Below, piece by piece: positions 6,878 to 13,962 of a stretch of DNA of 24,221 nt. Source of the stretch: Lachnospiraceae bacterium (GTDB lineage: Bacteria > Bacillota_A > Clostridia > Lachnospirales > Lachnospiraceae); contig JAEEXJ010000049.1 in the NCBI GenBank assembly GCA_016291475.1, forward strand, positions 1-24,221. Direction: 5' to 3'. A model generated the notes under the pieces. The model made no database searches and was not told the origin of the DNA. It was given only the letters and a program-made list of their open reading frames with translations. Numbering within the stretch: the stretch's first letter is position 1; every line of letters begins with the position of its first letter. The position numbers and the translations under genes were made by a program.

Positions 6878-7858
6878 ATGATTTCACTGAACGATTATTT
6901 GTATAACGGAGATACGGTAGTAAAGATTCTTCATTCATATTCACGGGATCTTAAACAGAGCGCGATCGATACCAACAACGGAGTTGATATTGCACACAGC
7001 AATCTGCTTCTTTTAATGATAGATCTGCTGGAGCATAATGATTTCCTTACGGCTCAGTCTCAGAAGATAAGAGAGTTTTACAGATATATGGCGGATAAAT
7101 ATCCGTTCCTTGCATTTACCTTCAAAGGAAGGATCAAATCCATTATAAGGCTTGAAGAAAAGATCAACGGTAAGATAGTTGAATACATATACGACTATCA
7201 TAGGAAGACGGGAGGTTATCCCTCGGAAGCCGAGATCAAGGACAGGATAGGACGGATCAAGGATTTTATCGCATACAGGATAGTTATATCACTGCCGAAA
7301 TGCCATTTGAAACTCGGTGATGATAAGTATGAGATGGAGCTTGAGTATCTGTATGAAATAGCGGATGCTCTTCCGGACTTCTTGGAGGAGAGAGGATTTA
7401 AACCTGAGATATCCGGACTTGAGACGATAAGTACGAGAATAGCCGATCCTTATAAGCAGTATTACAGGGATTATATAGAGAATCCCAATGATAATGATTA
7501 CAGATCTCTTCATATCGCTTTCTTTGACAATACATCAAGAAGTAACATCGAAGTACAGATCAGGACCAAGGAGATGGATGATAATGCCGAGATAGGTCCT
7601 GCAAATCATCTTGGTTATGAGAAGACTCAGGAAAACGAACGTGCCAGAAGAGAAGAGATTCCCGTAGGTGAAAATATTTATTTCGACGATGCGTATGAAA
7701 GAGTAATGCTTCTTCAAAAGCTGGATCTTAGCAAGGTTGATGTAAATATGTTCGGTGCCACGGACAATAATATGGTAAACGACGGATGCGGATTGTATCG
7801 TGGTCGACTGATCCTTCCTTACGAGCATTTGTCGAGATTTCAAAACGATCTTATCTAA
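6878..7858 (+). CDS. Stand-alone RelA/SpoT-type nucleotidyltransferase domain protein
   Basis: This is a 326-residue protein with a (p)ppGpp synthetase-like fold. FKGRIKSIIRLEEKI (82-96) corresponds to the R-x-K-x-x-x-S-x-x-x-K substrate region, KDFIAYRIVIS (128-138) holds the metal-binding Asp129, DYRSLHIAF begins at 207, and EVQIRT (225-230) carries the catalytic Glu225. It is followed by MDDNAEIGPANHLGYE, equivalent to M-h-x-x-A-E-x-G-x-A-A-H-W. There is no HD hydrolase, TGS or ACT domain, so it resembles a small alarmone synthetase, though it is longer than the usual ~210-residue RelQ/RelP proteins and has extra helical N-terminal sequence. A GGGG ribosome site sits just after the upstream stop, and the two genes are surely co-transcribed. 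The second Ser in the substrate loop is changed (IIRL rather than YSI), so the nucleotide substrate may differ from GTP/GDP. Confidence 0.8.
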   Translation: MISLNDYLYNGDTVVKILHSYSRDLKQSAIDTNNGVDIAHSNLLLLMIDLLEHNDFLTAQSQKIREFYRYMADKYPFLAFTFKGRIKSIIRLEEKINGKIVEYIYDYHRKTGGYPSEAEIKDRIGRIKDFIAYRIVISLPKCHLKLGDDKYEMELEYLYEIADALPDFLEERGFKPEISGLETISTRIADPYKQYYRDYIENPNDNDYRSLHIAFFDNTSRSNIEVQIRTKEMDDNAEIGPANHLGYEKTQENERARREEIPVGENIYFDDAYERVMLLQKLDLSKVDVNMFGATDNNMVNDGCGLYRGRLILPYEHLSRFQNDLI

Positions 7859-7871
7859 GCGGAAATACCTG

Positions 7872-7901
7872 AAAGCCCGAGAGTCCTTTCTCGGGCTTTT
7901 T
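7872..7901 (+). terminator. Intrinsic terminator after the RelA-like gene
   Basis: A perfect 11-bp stem, AAAGCCCGAGA (7872-7882) with TCTCGGGCTTT (7889-7899), closes a 6-base loop and ends in five T residues. It starts 13 bases after the stop codon. Confidence 0.92.
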
Positions 7902-7942
7902 GTGTGCATTTAGAGGCTCAGATTGCGAAATTGTCTGAAAAG

Positions 7943-7971
7943 TAGACTTTCACGATATGAAGCGCTATAAT
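7943..7971 (+). promoter_or_regulatory. Promoter of the pssA-psd-PAP2 operon
   Basis: TAGACT (7943-7948, 4/6 to TTGACA), exactly 17 bases, then a perfect TATAAT (7966-7971). It is the only good promoter between the upstream terminator and pssA, whose AAGGAAG ribosome site is at 8003-8009. Confidence 0.7.
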
Positions 7972-8013
7972 TTGTATGCTTTTTGAACTTGGACATTTTA
8001 TTAAGGAAGAAGA

Positions 8014-8658
8014 ATGGATAAGAAAAGAATAATAGGATTCTACAACTATACGGTAGTTCTTACATATATCGGCATGCTTTTTGCATTTGCCGGAATTATG
8101 GATGCGATCAGACAGAACTATATCGGGAGTGTCATATGCCTGATGTGTTCGGGTATCTGCGATATGTTTGACGGAGCAATCGCTTCGACCAAAGAAAGAA
8201 ACTGTTTTGAGAAGCATTTCGGAATTGAGATCGATTCACTCTGTGATCTCGTAAGTTTCGGCGTGCTTCCCGCCATATTTGTATTCATGATCGCAGGACA
8301 GAGCACTGTAGCGGGATTTATCGGTGCGGCATATGTTTTATGTGCAATTATCCGACTCGCGTATTACAACGTTCAGGAACTTGAAAGACAGAAAACTACC
8401 GAAGAGGCAAGAGAATATTACCTCGGCGTTCCCGTAACGACCATTGCAATCCTTCTTCCTCTTTTATATCTGATCAAGGATCGTTTTCAATTGTCCGACG
8501 TTTTCGGCTATCTGGCTCTTATGATCGTAGTAACTATCGGATTTATCAGCGGAGTTGAGATCAGAAAGCCCAAGATGATCGGAAAGATCGTTATGCTTGT
8601 CATTGGATTGGTTGAGTTTTTTGAACTTTTCCTGTTGGCAGGAGCTGATTATTTATGA
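8014..8658 (+). CDS. pssA: CDP-diacylglycerol-serine O-phosphatidyltransferase
   Basis: This 214-residue, multi-pass membrane protein makes phosphatidylserine from CDP-diacylglycerol and L-serine. The CDP-alcohol phosphatidyltransferase signature is visible: Asp50, Asp53-Gly54 (CDMFDGAIAS), then GIEIDSLCD with Gly70, Asp74 and Asp78, followed by LVSFGVLP, which is typical of PssA. Two departures from the textbook pattern are seen: the Arg after the Ala is Ser58, and the gap to Gly70 is 11 rather than 8 residues. The longer gap may be normal in clostridial PssA; I cannot judge the Ser without an alignment. The start is fixed by AAGGAAG upstream. The stop overlaps the start of psd (ATGA), which supports the assignment because the next enzyme uses its product. 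Confidence 0.88.
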   Translation: MDKKRIIGFYNYTVVLTYIGMLFAFAGIMDAIRQNYIGSVICLMCSGICDMFDGAIASTKERNCFEKHFGIEIDSLCDLVSFGVLPAIFVFMIAGQSTVAGFIGAAYVLCAIIRLAYYNVQELERQKTTEEAREYYLGVPVTTIAILLPLLYLIKDRFQLSDVFGYLALMIVVTIGFISGVEIRKPKMIGKIVMLVIGLVEFFELFLLAGADYL

Positions 8659-9461
8659 GCGAAAGTCGTAGTGTTGATTTCTTATACAAGACACCTGTGG
8701 GAAGATTTTTCCTGAAGGGTCTTGTTAATCCCAAAGTTTCGAAGAGCGCGGCAAAGGTCTTATCCTCTCGGATATCAGCCGCGTTTGTTCCCTCTTTTAT
8801 CAGAAAAAACAATATAGATATCGAAGACTACATTGTACCCGAAGGCGGATTTGGGTCTTTTAACGACTTCTTTACCAGAAAAATAAAACCGGGAAAGAGG
8901 GAAATTGAAGACTGTGATCTGATCTGCCCCAGTGACGGATTGCTTACCGTATCGGATATAAATGAGACAAGCGTATTCAATATAAAGAACACTTCGTATT
9001 CACTTAAAGAATTACTTGATGATGAAAATCTTGCCAAGGAATTCATCGGTGGTACTGCGCTTATCTTCAGGCTTACTCCTTCCCATTATCACAGGTATGT
9101 ATTCTGTGCATCGGGAAAGGTTGAGAAAACAAGGTTTATTCCGGGAATACTTCATTCGGTAAAGCCTGTATGTCATGAGACATTTCCCGTCTTTGTACAA
9201 AACTCCAGAGAGTATGCTGTTTTTGATACCGAAAAATACGGAAAAATAGTACAGATGGAAGTCGGAGCACTTCTTGTAGGCAAGATATCAAATTCGGGAT
9301 ATGCTGCAGGGGATGAAGCCCGTATCGGTGAAGAAAAAGGCTATTTCGAATACGGCGGGTCTTCCATAGTAGTATTGACCAAACGGAGATTGTGTGAAAA
9401 GCAGACTTCGAATGAAGAGATGCCCGTCAAACTGGGCATGGATGTTGTATTAAAGTTTTAG
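8655..9461 (+). CDS. psd: Phosphatidylserine decarboxylase proenzyme
   Basis: A 268-residue protein that converts phosphatidylserine to phosphatidylethanolamine at the membrane. Family motifs are all present: FNDFFTRKIKPGKR, CPSDGLL (catalytic Asp), HYHRYVFCASG, VEVGALLVGKISNSG and the autocleavage site YGGSS. Cleavage between Gly235 and Ser236 would create the pyruvoyl group on Ser236. The site reads GGSS rather than the LGST of the proteobacterial class; GGS-type sites are known in the other Psd class. It overlaps pssA by 4 bases, giving tight coupling of the two steps of phosphatidylethanolamine synthesis. Confidence 0.93.
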   Translation: MSESRSVDFLYKTPVGRFFLKGLVNPKVSKSAAKVLSSRISAAFVPSFIRKNNIDIEDYIVPEGGFGSFNDFFTRKIKPGKREIEDCDLICPSDGLLTVSDINETSVFNIKNTSYSLKELLDDENLAKEFIGGTALIFRLTPSHYHRYVFCASGKVEKTRFIPGILHSVKPVCHETFPVFVQNSREYAVFDTEKYGKIVQMEVGALLVGKISNSGYAAGDEARIGEEKGYFEYGGSSIVVLTKRRLCEKQTSNEEMPVKLGMDVVLKF

Positions 9462-9478
9462 TTTAAGATTTTGGTTTT

Positions 9479-10135
9479 ATGAAGTTCATCAAAAAAATAA
9501 TACCCGATTATTCGATTTTTCCGCTTGCTGCGATGCTTGCATTGAATTATTTGGCCTATTTTGGAACCAGGTTATTTACCGAGGGAATGACACACTACGA
9601 TATTTCCACTCCTCTGGATCGTCGTATTCCGTATGTTTCCGTATTTATCGTCCCCTATCTGCTTGCGTTTCTTCAGTGGATCATAGGGTATATCTGTATC
9701 GGACGACAGAGCAAGGAGTATTGTTACAGGGTTATGTACGGCGAGATGATATCCAAAGTATTGGTTGGAATCATTTTCGTGGCATTTCCCACAATAATGG
9801 TAAGAGAAGCGGTTACCGGAAACGGATTATTAGATAAAGTGGTTGCAGGACTTTACAGTTTGGATGCACCCACCAATCTGTTTCCCTCAGTGCATTGTCT
9901 TGAAAGTTACATATGCATGAAGTTCGCCATTGAGACAAAAGGATTAAATCGAGGTTTTAAGATCTCGATGATCTGCATGAGCATATTGGTTTTCCTGAGT
10001 ACCTTATTTGTCAGACAACATGTCATTTTGGATTTTTTCGGAGCGGTTGCGGTGGCCGAAATGGGAAGACGCGCATCGGAATATATATTTGCGAAACGGG
10101 AACGAATCCCTGAGAAAAACAGAAATATGGTCTGA
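9479..10135 (+). CDS. PAP2-superfamily membrane phosphatase
   Basis: The 218-residue protein has about six hydrophobic segments and the two recognisable PAP2 motifs: FPSVHCLES (Ser137-x-His139, Ser143) and RQHVILDFFGA (Arg179, His181, Asp185), the histidine and aspartate of the catalytic pair. PAP2 enzymes dephosphorylate lipid phosphates such as phosphatidate, phosphatidylglycerophosphate or undecaprenyl diphosphate. Its place 17 bases after psd suggests a lipid substrate in the same pathway, but the exact one cannot be told. No Shine-Dalgarno sequence is visible before ATG 9479 (the leader is T-rich), and no better internal start exists, so translation may be weak. A 19-bp hairpin follows directly after the stop. 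Confidence 0.82.
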   Translation: MKFIKKIIPDYSIFPLAAMLALNYLAYFGTRLFTEGMTHYDISTPLDRRIPYVSVFIVPYLLAFLQWIIGYICIGRQSKEYCYRVMYGEMISKVLVGIIFVAFPTIMVREAVTGNGLLDKVVAGLYSLDAPTNLFPSVHCLESYICMKFAIETKGLNRGFKISMICMSILVFLSTLFVRQHVILDFFGAVAVAEMGRRASEYIFAKRERIPEKNRNMV

Positions 10136-10182
10136 AATAATAAAACCCTCGTGATCTATACCTCACGAGGGTTTTATTATTT
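10136..10182. terminator. Bidirectional intrinsic terminator between the PAP2 gene and tRNA-Ser
   Basis: A perfect 19-bp stem pairs 10136-10154 with 10163-10181 around an 8-base loop (TCTATACC). The core is ACCCTCGTGA/TCACGAGGGT, flanked by A-rich and T-rich arms, so it can terminate the PAP2 operon on the plus strand and the tRNA transcript on the minus strand. It begins on the base after the PAP2 stop and ends 3 bases from the tRNA. Confidence 0.9.
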
Positions 10183-10184
10183 AG

Positions 10185-10270
10185 CGGAGAAGGAGGGATT
10201 CGAACCCTCGTGCCCCGGAGGGCAAACGCATTTCGAGTGCGCCCCGTTATGACCGCTTCGATACTTCTCC
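10185..10270 (-). tRNA. tRNA-Ser (anticodon CGA)
   Basis: On the minus strand the 7-bp acceptor stem is GGAGAAG/CTTCTCC with discriminator G at 10185. The anticodon loop CTCGAAA gives anticodon CGA (10235-10233), reading UCG. The T arm is GAGGG-TTCGAAT-CCCTC, and there is a long variable arm (CCCTCCGGGGC region) as expected for tRNA-Ser. The length is 86 bases to the discriminator. CCA is not encoded (the next bases are CTA). Its own promoter lies at 10297-10325 and the shared terminator lies immediately downstream. Confidence 0.95.
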
Positions 10271-10296
10271 AATTCATTGGCTATGCCAACTTCAAT

Positions 10297-10325
10297 ACTA
10301 TATATTTTTTTCGCGGATGCGTCAA
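10297..10325 (-). promoter_or_regulatory. Promoter of tRNA-Ser
   Basis: On the minus strand TTGACG (10325-10320, 5/6), exactly 17 bases, then TATAGT (10302-10297, 5/6). The expected start is near 10290, 20 bases ahead of the mature tRNA. The -35 box contains the TGA stop codon of the upstream ECF S-component gene. Confidence 0.75.
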
Positions 10326-10849
10326 TGTGAAAAAGTTTTTAATTTATTAACCGCAATTCGTATGGGCCTGTATAGAATCAGCATTATCGTAAAGTTGCCG
10401 ATCGCATGGGCAACGTCATAGGGGATGCCGGAGATCCACCAGGCAAATCCGGCCTTAAATCCCGCCTCCAAAGTCTTGGCTTTTACAAAGAAGATAACCT
10501 GTGCGGGGGTACATAGAGCACCGAATGCAAGACCGAAGAATCCGGAAAGCAGTGCCCAAAACAAGGCCTTATCATTTTTACGGAAGAGAAGGGTTAACAG
10601 GATCAGTATCGGCCAGACATACAGATACATTATTACCCAGACATGAGGCCCGTACAGACTCCCTTCGATCGCAACAAAAATCGGTACGATGATAAGAGTC
10701 TTCCATCCCATGAGCAGGGTAAACATCACGAGCCAAAACGAAGTCAGCTCGATGTTTGGAAGGAAAGCAAGAGCCATCTTGCAGCTTTCAATGAGCGCTA
10801 CCGCCATTCCTATATATGCGATGTCTTTGATACTGAATAATTTCTTCAT
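10322..10849 (-). CDS. ECF transporter S-component-like membrane protein
   Basis: This 175-residue, very hydrophobic protein has about five to six membrane segments and a short cytoplasmic N-terminus, MKKLFSIKDIAYIGMAVAL, typical of substrate-binding (S) subunits of energy-coupling-factor vitamin transporters. Further ECF-like features are PIFVAIEGSLYG and GFFGLAFGALC. Such proteins work with a shared EcfA/A'/T module, which is not in this window. The gene follows a DUF4430 protein gene by 41 bases; I recall that such pairs occur in Firmicutes, suggesting that the outside DUF4430 protein delivers the substrate, possibly a corrinoid, but this is inference. No Shine-Dalgarno sequence precedes the start; a GC-rich hairpin occupies its place. 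The stop codon overlaps the tRNA-Ser promoter. Confidence 0.75.
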   Translation of the reverse strand: MKKLFSIKDIAYIGMAVALIESCKMALAFLPNIELTSFWLVMFTLLMGWKTLIIVPIFVAIEGSLYGPHVWVIMYLYVWPILILLTLLFRKNDKALFWALLSGFFGLAFGALCTPAQVIFFVKAKTLEAGFKAGFAWWISGIPYDVAHAIGNFTIMLILYRPIRIAVNKLKTFSH

Positions 10850-10856
10850 ATAAAAT

Positions 10857-10883
10857 GCCGGCAGACTTATGAAGCCTGCCGGT
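10857..10883 (-). other. Intercistronic hairpin directly ahead of the ECF S-component start
   Basis: CCGGCAG (10858-10864) pairs with CTGCCGG (10876-10882). After one A-C mismatch the stem continues with CTT/AAG around an ATG loop. On the minus strand it is followed by ATTTTATATG, in which the last three bases are the ECF start codon. The T tract is short, so it may be a leaky terminator or a structure that tunes expression of the downstream gene. Confidence 0.55.
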
Positions 10884-10890
10884 TATAAAT

Positions 10891-11439
10891 TTAGTTAGCT
10901 GCTTCGTAAACTATTGAATAGGTGTCGCCGTCGGTAACGGGCTGTGAATCAATGCCGTAGTTGCCGTACTCTCCGTTTACATAGAAAGCCCAGTAAGCGT
11001 TGTCCTCAGCGTAAATTGCCTGCTCTCCGTTAACGACCTCTACCATCATACCATATTCGCTGTCGGTTCCTTCATAGGTAAGTCCTTCAGCCTCATCCAT
11101 AGCCTGTCTGAGGAATTCAGCATCGGTGGTAACTTCATATGTGGTTACGTTTCCTTCGGAATCCTTAACCTCGATAATGATGTTCTTAGATCCCTCTGCA
11201 GCTGCATCGTCAGCAGCATCATCAGAAGTCTGATCATCAGCCGCCTGATCCTCTTCGATTTCGGCTTCTTCGGACTGTTCGTCGGTATTTACTGACTCTT
11301 CGGTTTCTGAGGTTTCGGTCTCTGCGGCGGGTGCGGGCTGAGACTGGGGCTTATACAGGTTGAAGATGATAAGCACTATGGCGATCAGAGCAACAAATAC
11401 TCCCAATCCGATAAGCAGATTTCTTGTTTTCTTTTCCAT
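10891..11439 (-). CDS. Membrane-anchored DUF4430 domain protein
   Basis: A 182-residue protein with an uncleaved-looking N-terminal membrane anchor (residues about 8-29, LLIGLGVFVALIAIVLII; no lipobox cysteine), a strongly acidic Ser/Thr/Glu/Asp-rich linker (about 33-84) and a compact C-terminal domain (about 86-182). The last part ends in NAYWAFYVNGEY followed by PVTDGDTYSIVYE, the pattern of DUF4430, a domain related to the C-terminal cap of intrinsic factor and transcobalamin. It should sit outside the membrane. Start 11439 lies 11 bases after AAGGAG; an out-of-frame ATG lies between them. The gene is first in a minus-strand pair with the ECF S-component, so a role as an extracellular substrate-binding partner is plausible but unproven. 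Confidence 0.78.
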   Translation of the reverse strand: MEKKTRNLLIGLGVFVALIAIVLIIFNLYKPQSQPAPAAETETSETEESVNTDEQSEEAEIEEDQAADDQTSDDAADDAAAEGSKNIIIEVKDSEGNVTTYEVTTDAEFLRQAMDEAEGLTYEGTDSEYGMMVEVVNGEQAIYAEDNAYWAFYVNGEYGNYGIDSQPVTDGDTYSIVYEAAN

Positions 11440-11495
11440 TTTTTCATGTTCTCCTTACGATTACTTGCCCGAAATCAGTCTTCAGGCACCGAAAG

Positions 11496-11524
11496 ATACT
11501 ATCACAAGGCCCCGATATATGCAA
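11496..11524 (-). promoter_or_regulatory. Possible promoter of the DUF4430-ECF pair
   Basis: On the minus strand TTGCAT (11524-11519), 17 bases, then TAGTAT (11501-11496) preceded by TGTGA. Both boxes are only partial matches; it is the best candidate in the divergent region shared with the debranching-enzyme gene. Confidence 0.3.
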
Positions 11525-11537
11525 ATAAGGCAAAAAA

Positions 11538-11546
11538 TGATATAAT
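11538..11546 (+). promoter_or_regulatory. Extended -10 promoter of the debranching-enzyme gene
   Basis: TGATATAAT combines the TG-N extension with a perfect TATAAT (11541-11546). No good -35 box is seen at the expected distance, as is common for extended -10 promoters. The start codon is 40 bases downstream. Confidence 0.6.
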
Positions 11547-11585
11547 CTATGGGTCTGTAGGACGTTTCTTATGGGAGGATTTTTC

Positions 11586-13886
11586 ATGGCAGAAAGCACA
11601 GGAAAGAAGACCCCGTCAAAGAACTCTAAAGGGGTATCAAAGGCCCCGTCGGTCAAAACAAAACCCGCAGAAAAAAAGACGGATTCCGTTGAAGCTGTTA
11701 AAGAATCTTCGGAAAAGAAAAAGACCATAGCGCTTGAGACCAACAATGCGGTCAATAAATTTGCGACCATTACGGATTTCCGTGCGGCTCTTTCCAATCT
11801 CGGAGAGATCCATATGGAGCCTTATGATGTTATCGCCGGATACGGAGTCCGCCCCGGGATTTATGAACTGAACGGAGCAACGGCCATACCTACGGGCGTT
11901 AATTTCACCATTTCATCAAATCAGGCATATTATTGCGAGCTTCTTCTTTTTAAAAGAGAAAGCAATGTTCCTTATGCCGTTCTTCCCTTTCCGGACAATT
12001 ACAGAATAGGAAATGTCTGGTCGATGATCGTATTCGACATTGATATAGAAGAATTCGAATACGCATACAGATTCGACGGACCGTATGATCCGTCGCGTGG
12101 TCTTATTTTCGACAAAAACAAGATAATACTGGACCCTTATGCGAAAGCCGTTACCGGCCAGAGCAAGTGGGGAACCTATAACGATTCCATATATAAGGCA
12201 AGGGTCGTCAAGAACAATTTTGACTGGGGCAGACGCACGAGAAAGCATAAGCCCATGGAAGACCTGGTGATCTATGAGATGCACGTAAGAGGTTTTACCA
12301 AGGATAAATCATCGGGAACGGGCGATAAGGCGGGAACCTTCGCAGGCATAATGGAAAAGCTTCCCTATCTGAAAGAGCTGGGTGTGAATGCACTTGAGCT
12401 TATGCCCATCTTTGAATTTGATGAGACCCTTGATCACAGGGATTTCTACGGAAGAGAGCTGATGGATTATTGGGGATACAATACCGTCTCTTTCTTTTCA
12501 CCCAATACCAGCTACACATCGGCCGTAGAGTTCAACCGGGAAGGTACGGAATTAAAAGAGCTTATAAAGCTTTGTCATGAAAATGACATTGATGTCTTAT
12601 TGGATGTTGTGTTCAATCACACCGCTGAAGGAAACGAGCACGGGCCGGTGTTTTCTTTTAAGGGAATCGATAACAATATCTACTATCTGCTCACACCGGA
12701 CGGATATTACTATAATTTCTCGGGATGCGGAAATACCCTTAACTGTAACCACCCGATCGTTCAGAATTTCATCTTAGACTGTCTCAGATACTGGGTAATC
12801 ACATATCATATCGACGGATTCAGATTCGATCTTGCATCTATTCTGGGTAGAAATGAAGACGGATCTCCCATGAGCAAGCCGCCTCTTCTGCAGAGTCTTG
12901 CTTATGACCCCATCCTGGGAAATGTAAAGCTGATCGCAGAGGCATGGGATGCGGGCGGATTATATCAGGTAGGCACATTCCCTTCCTGGAACAGATGGGC
13001 CGAGTGGAACGGAAGATACAGGGATGATATGAGATCCTTCCTGAAAGGCGATCCGGGAAAAGCCTGCGATGCAGCCAAGAGAATGTGCGGATCTCCGGAC
13101 CTTTATATACCAGAAGTCAGAGGACACAACGCATCGGTGAATTTCCTCACCTGTCACGACGGCTTCACGCTTCATGATCTGTATACTTATAATCAGAAGC
13201 ACAATGAGGAAAACAACTGGGGCAATACCGACGGAGCTGATGACAACAGAAGCTGGAACTGCGGTGCCGAAGGCGAAACCACGGATGAACAGGTCAATGC
13301 ATTAAGGCGCAGGATGATCAGAAATGCCGCTGCGGTGCTTATGATGAGCCGCGGAACACCGATGTTTTTCATGGGCGATGAGTTCGGTAATTCCCAGGGC
13401 GGTAACAATAATGCATATTGTCAGGACAATTACATAGCATGGCTTAATTGGAAGGATCTGGACGCAAACAGGGATCTGTATGATTTTTTCAAGACCCTGA
13501 TAAGATTCAGAAAGGAACATGATTGTATAAGGAAGAATTGCGGAAACGATGCGTTCGGGCTTCCGGGGATGTCGGTTCATGATACTCAGGCCTGGAGAAG
13601 TGATTTCTGCGATTATTCACATTACATCGGCATTTGTTTTGCGGGATATCCCGGTAAATTTAACAAGGGCTACCCTCAGGCTGTGTTTATAGCGGTCAAT
13701 TCCTATTGGGAGGATCTGGATGCGAATCTTCCCGCGCTTCCCGAAGGATGCGGATATTCATGGGTGCTTGCGGCGGACACCTATCTGGAGAGGCCTTTTG
13801 ATACGGAAAGAGAGCGGTGCCACGGGCCTTTCAGAATAAAGGCAAGGAGCGTCAGGATCTACGAAACAACGGTTTCCTATGATTAG
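11586..13886 (+). CDS. glgX: Glycogen debranching enzyme, isoamylase type (GH13)
   Basis: ATG 11586 follows GGGAGG (11573-11578) and gives 766 residues. The four GH13 motifs are clear: DVVFNHTAEG from Asp340, GFRFDLAS with nucleophile Asp415, IAEAWDAGG with acid/base Glu452, and FLTCHDGFTLHDL with Asp525. The N-terminal beta-sandwich (CBM48-like) spans about residues 70-190 and the C-terminal beta domain ends the chain. The enzyme hydrolyses alpha-1,6 branches of glycogen or phosphorylase limit dextrin in the cytoplasm. Odd for the family is a Lys/Ser/Glu-rich, apparently disordered extension of about 55 residues ahead of the catalytic parts; it lacks a signal peptide. The gene sits upstream of pgi, and no terminator is seen between them. 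Pullulanase-like specificity cannot be excluded. Confidence 0.9.
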   Translation: MAESTGKKTPSKNSKGVSKAPSVKTKPAEKKTDSVEAVKESSEKKKTIALETNNAVNKFATITDFRAALSNLGEIHMEPYDVIAGYGVRPGIYELNGATAIPTGVNFTISSNQAYYCELLLFKRESNVPYAVLPFPDNYRIGNVWSMIVFDIDIEEFEYAYRFDGPYDPSRGLIFDKNKIILDPYAKAVTGQSKWGTYNDSIYKARVVKNNFDWGRRTRKHKPMEDLVIYEMHVRGFTKDKSSGTGDKAGTFAGIMEKLPYLKELGVNALELMPIFEFDETLDHRDFYGRELMDYWGYNTVSFFSPNTSYTSAVEFNREGTELKELIKLCHENDIDVLLDVVFNHTAEGNEHGPVFSFKGIDNNIYYLLTPDGYYYNFSGCGNTLNCNHPIVQNFILDCLRYWVITYHIDGFRFDLASILGRNEDGSPMSKPPLLQSLAYDPILGNVKLIAEAWDAGGLYQVGTFPSWNRWAEWNGRYRDDMRSFLKGDPGKACDAAKRMCGSPDLYIPEVRGHNASVNFLTCHDGFTLHDLYTYNQKHNEENNWGNTDGADDNRSWNCGAEGETTDEQVNALRRRMIRNAAAVLMMSRGTPMFFMGDEFGNSQGGNNNAYCQDNYIAWLNWKDLDANRDLYDFFKTLIRFRKEHDCIRKNCGNDAFGLPGMSVHDTQAWRSDFCDYSHYIGICFAGYPGKFNKGYPQAVFIAVNSYWEDLDANLPALPEGCGYSWVLAADTYLERPFDTERERCHGPFRIKARSVRIYETTVSYD

Positions 13887-13894
13887 ATTTATAT

Positions 13895-13923
13895 TTGAAA
13901 TATCATCCTTAAATGTGTAATAT
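13895..13923 (+). promoter_or_regulatory. Promoter of pgi
   Basis: TTGAAA (13895-13900, 5/6), 17 bases, then TAATAT (13918-13923, 4/6) with GTG just before. It lies in the 76-base gap after glgX, ahead of a strong AAGGAGG site at 13948-13954. Confidence 0.5.
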
Positions 13924-13962
13924 ATTCTGCGGATTAGTAAATAGGCCAAGGAGGACAACAAT

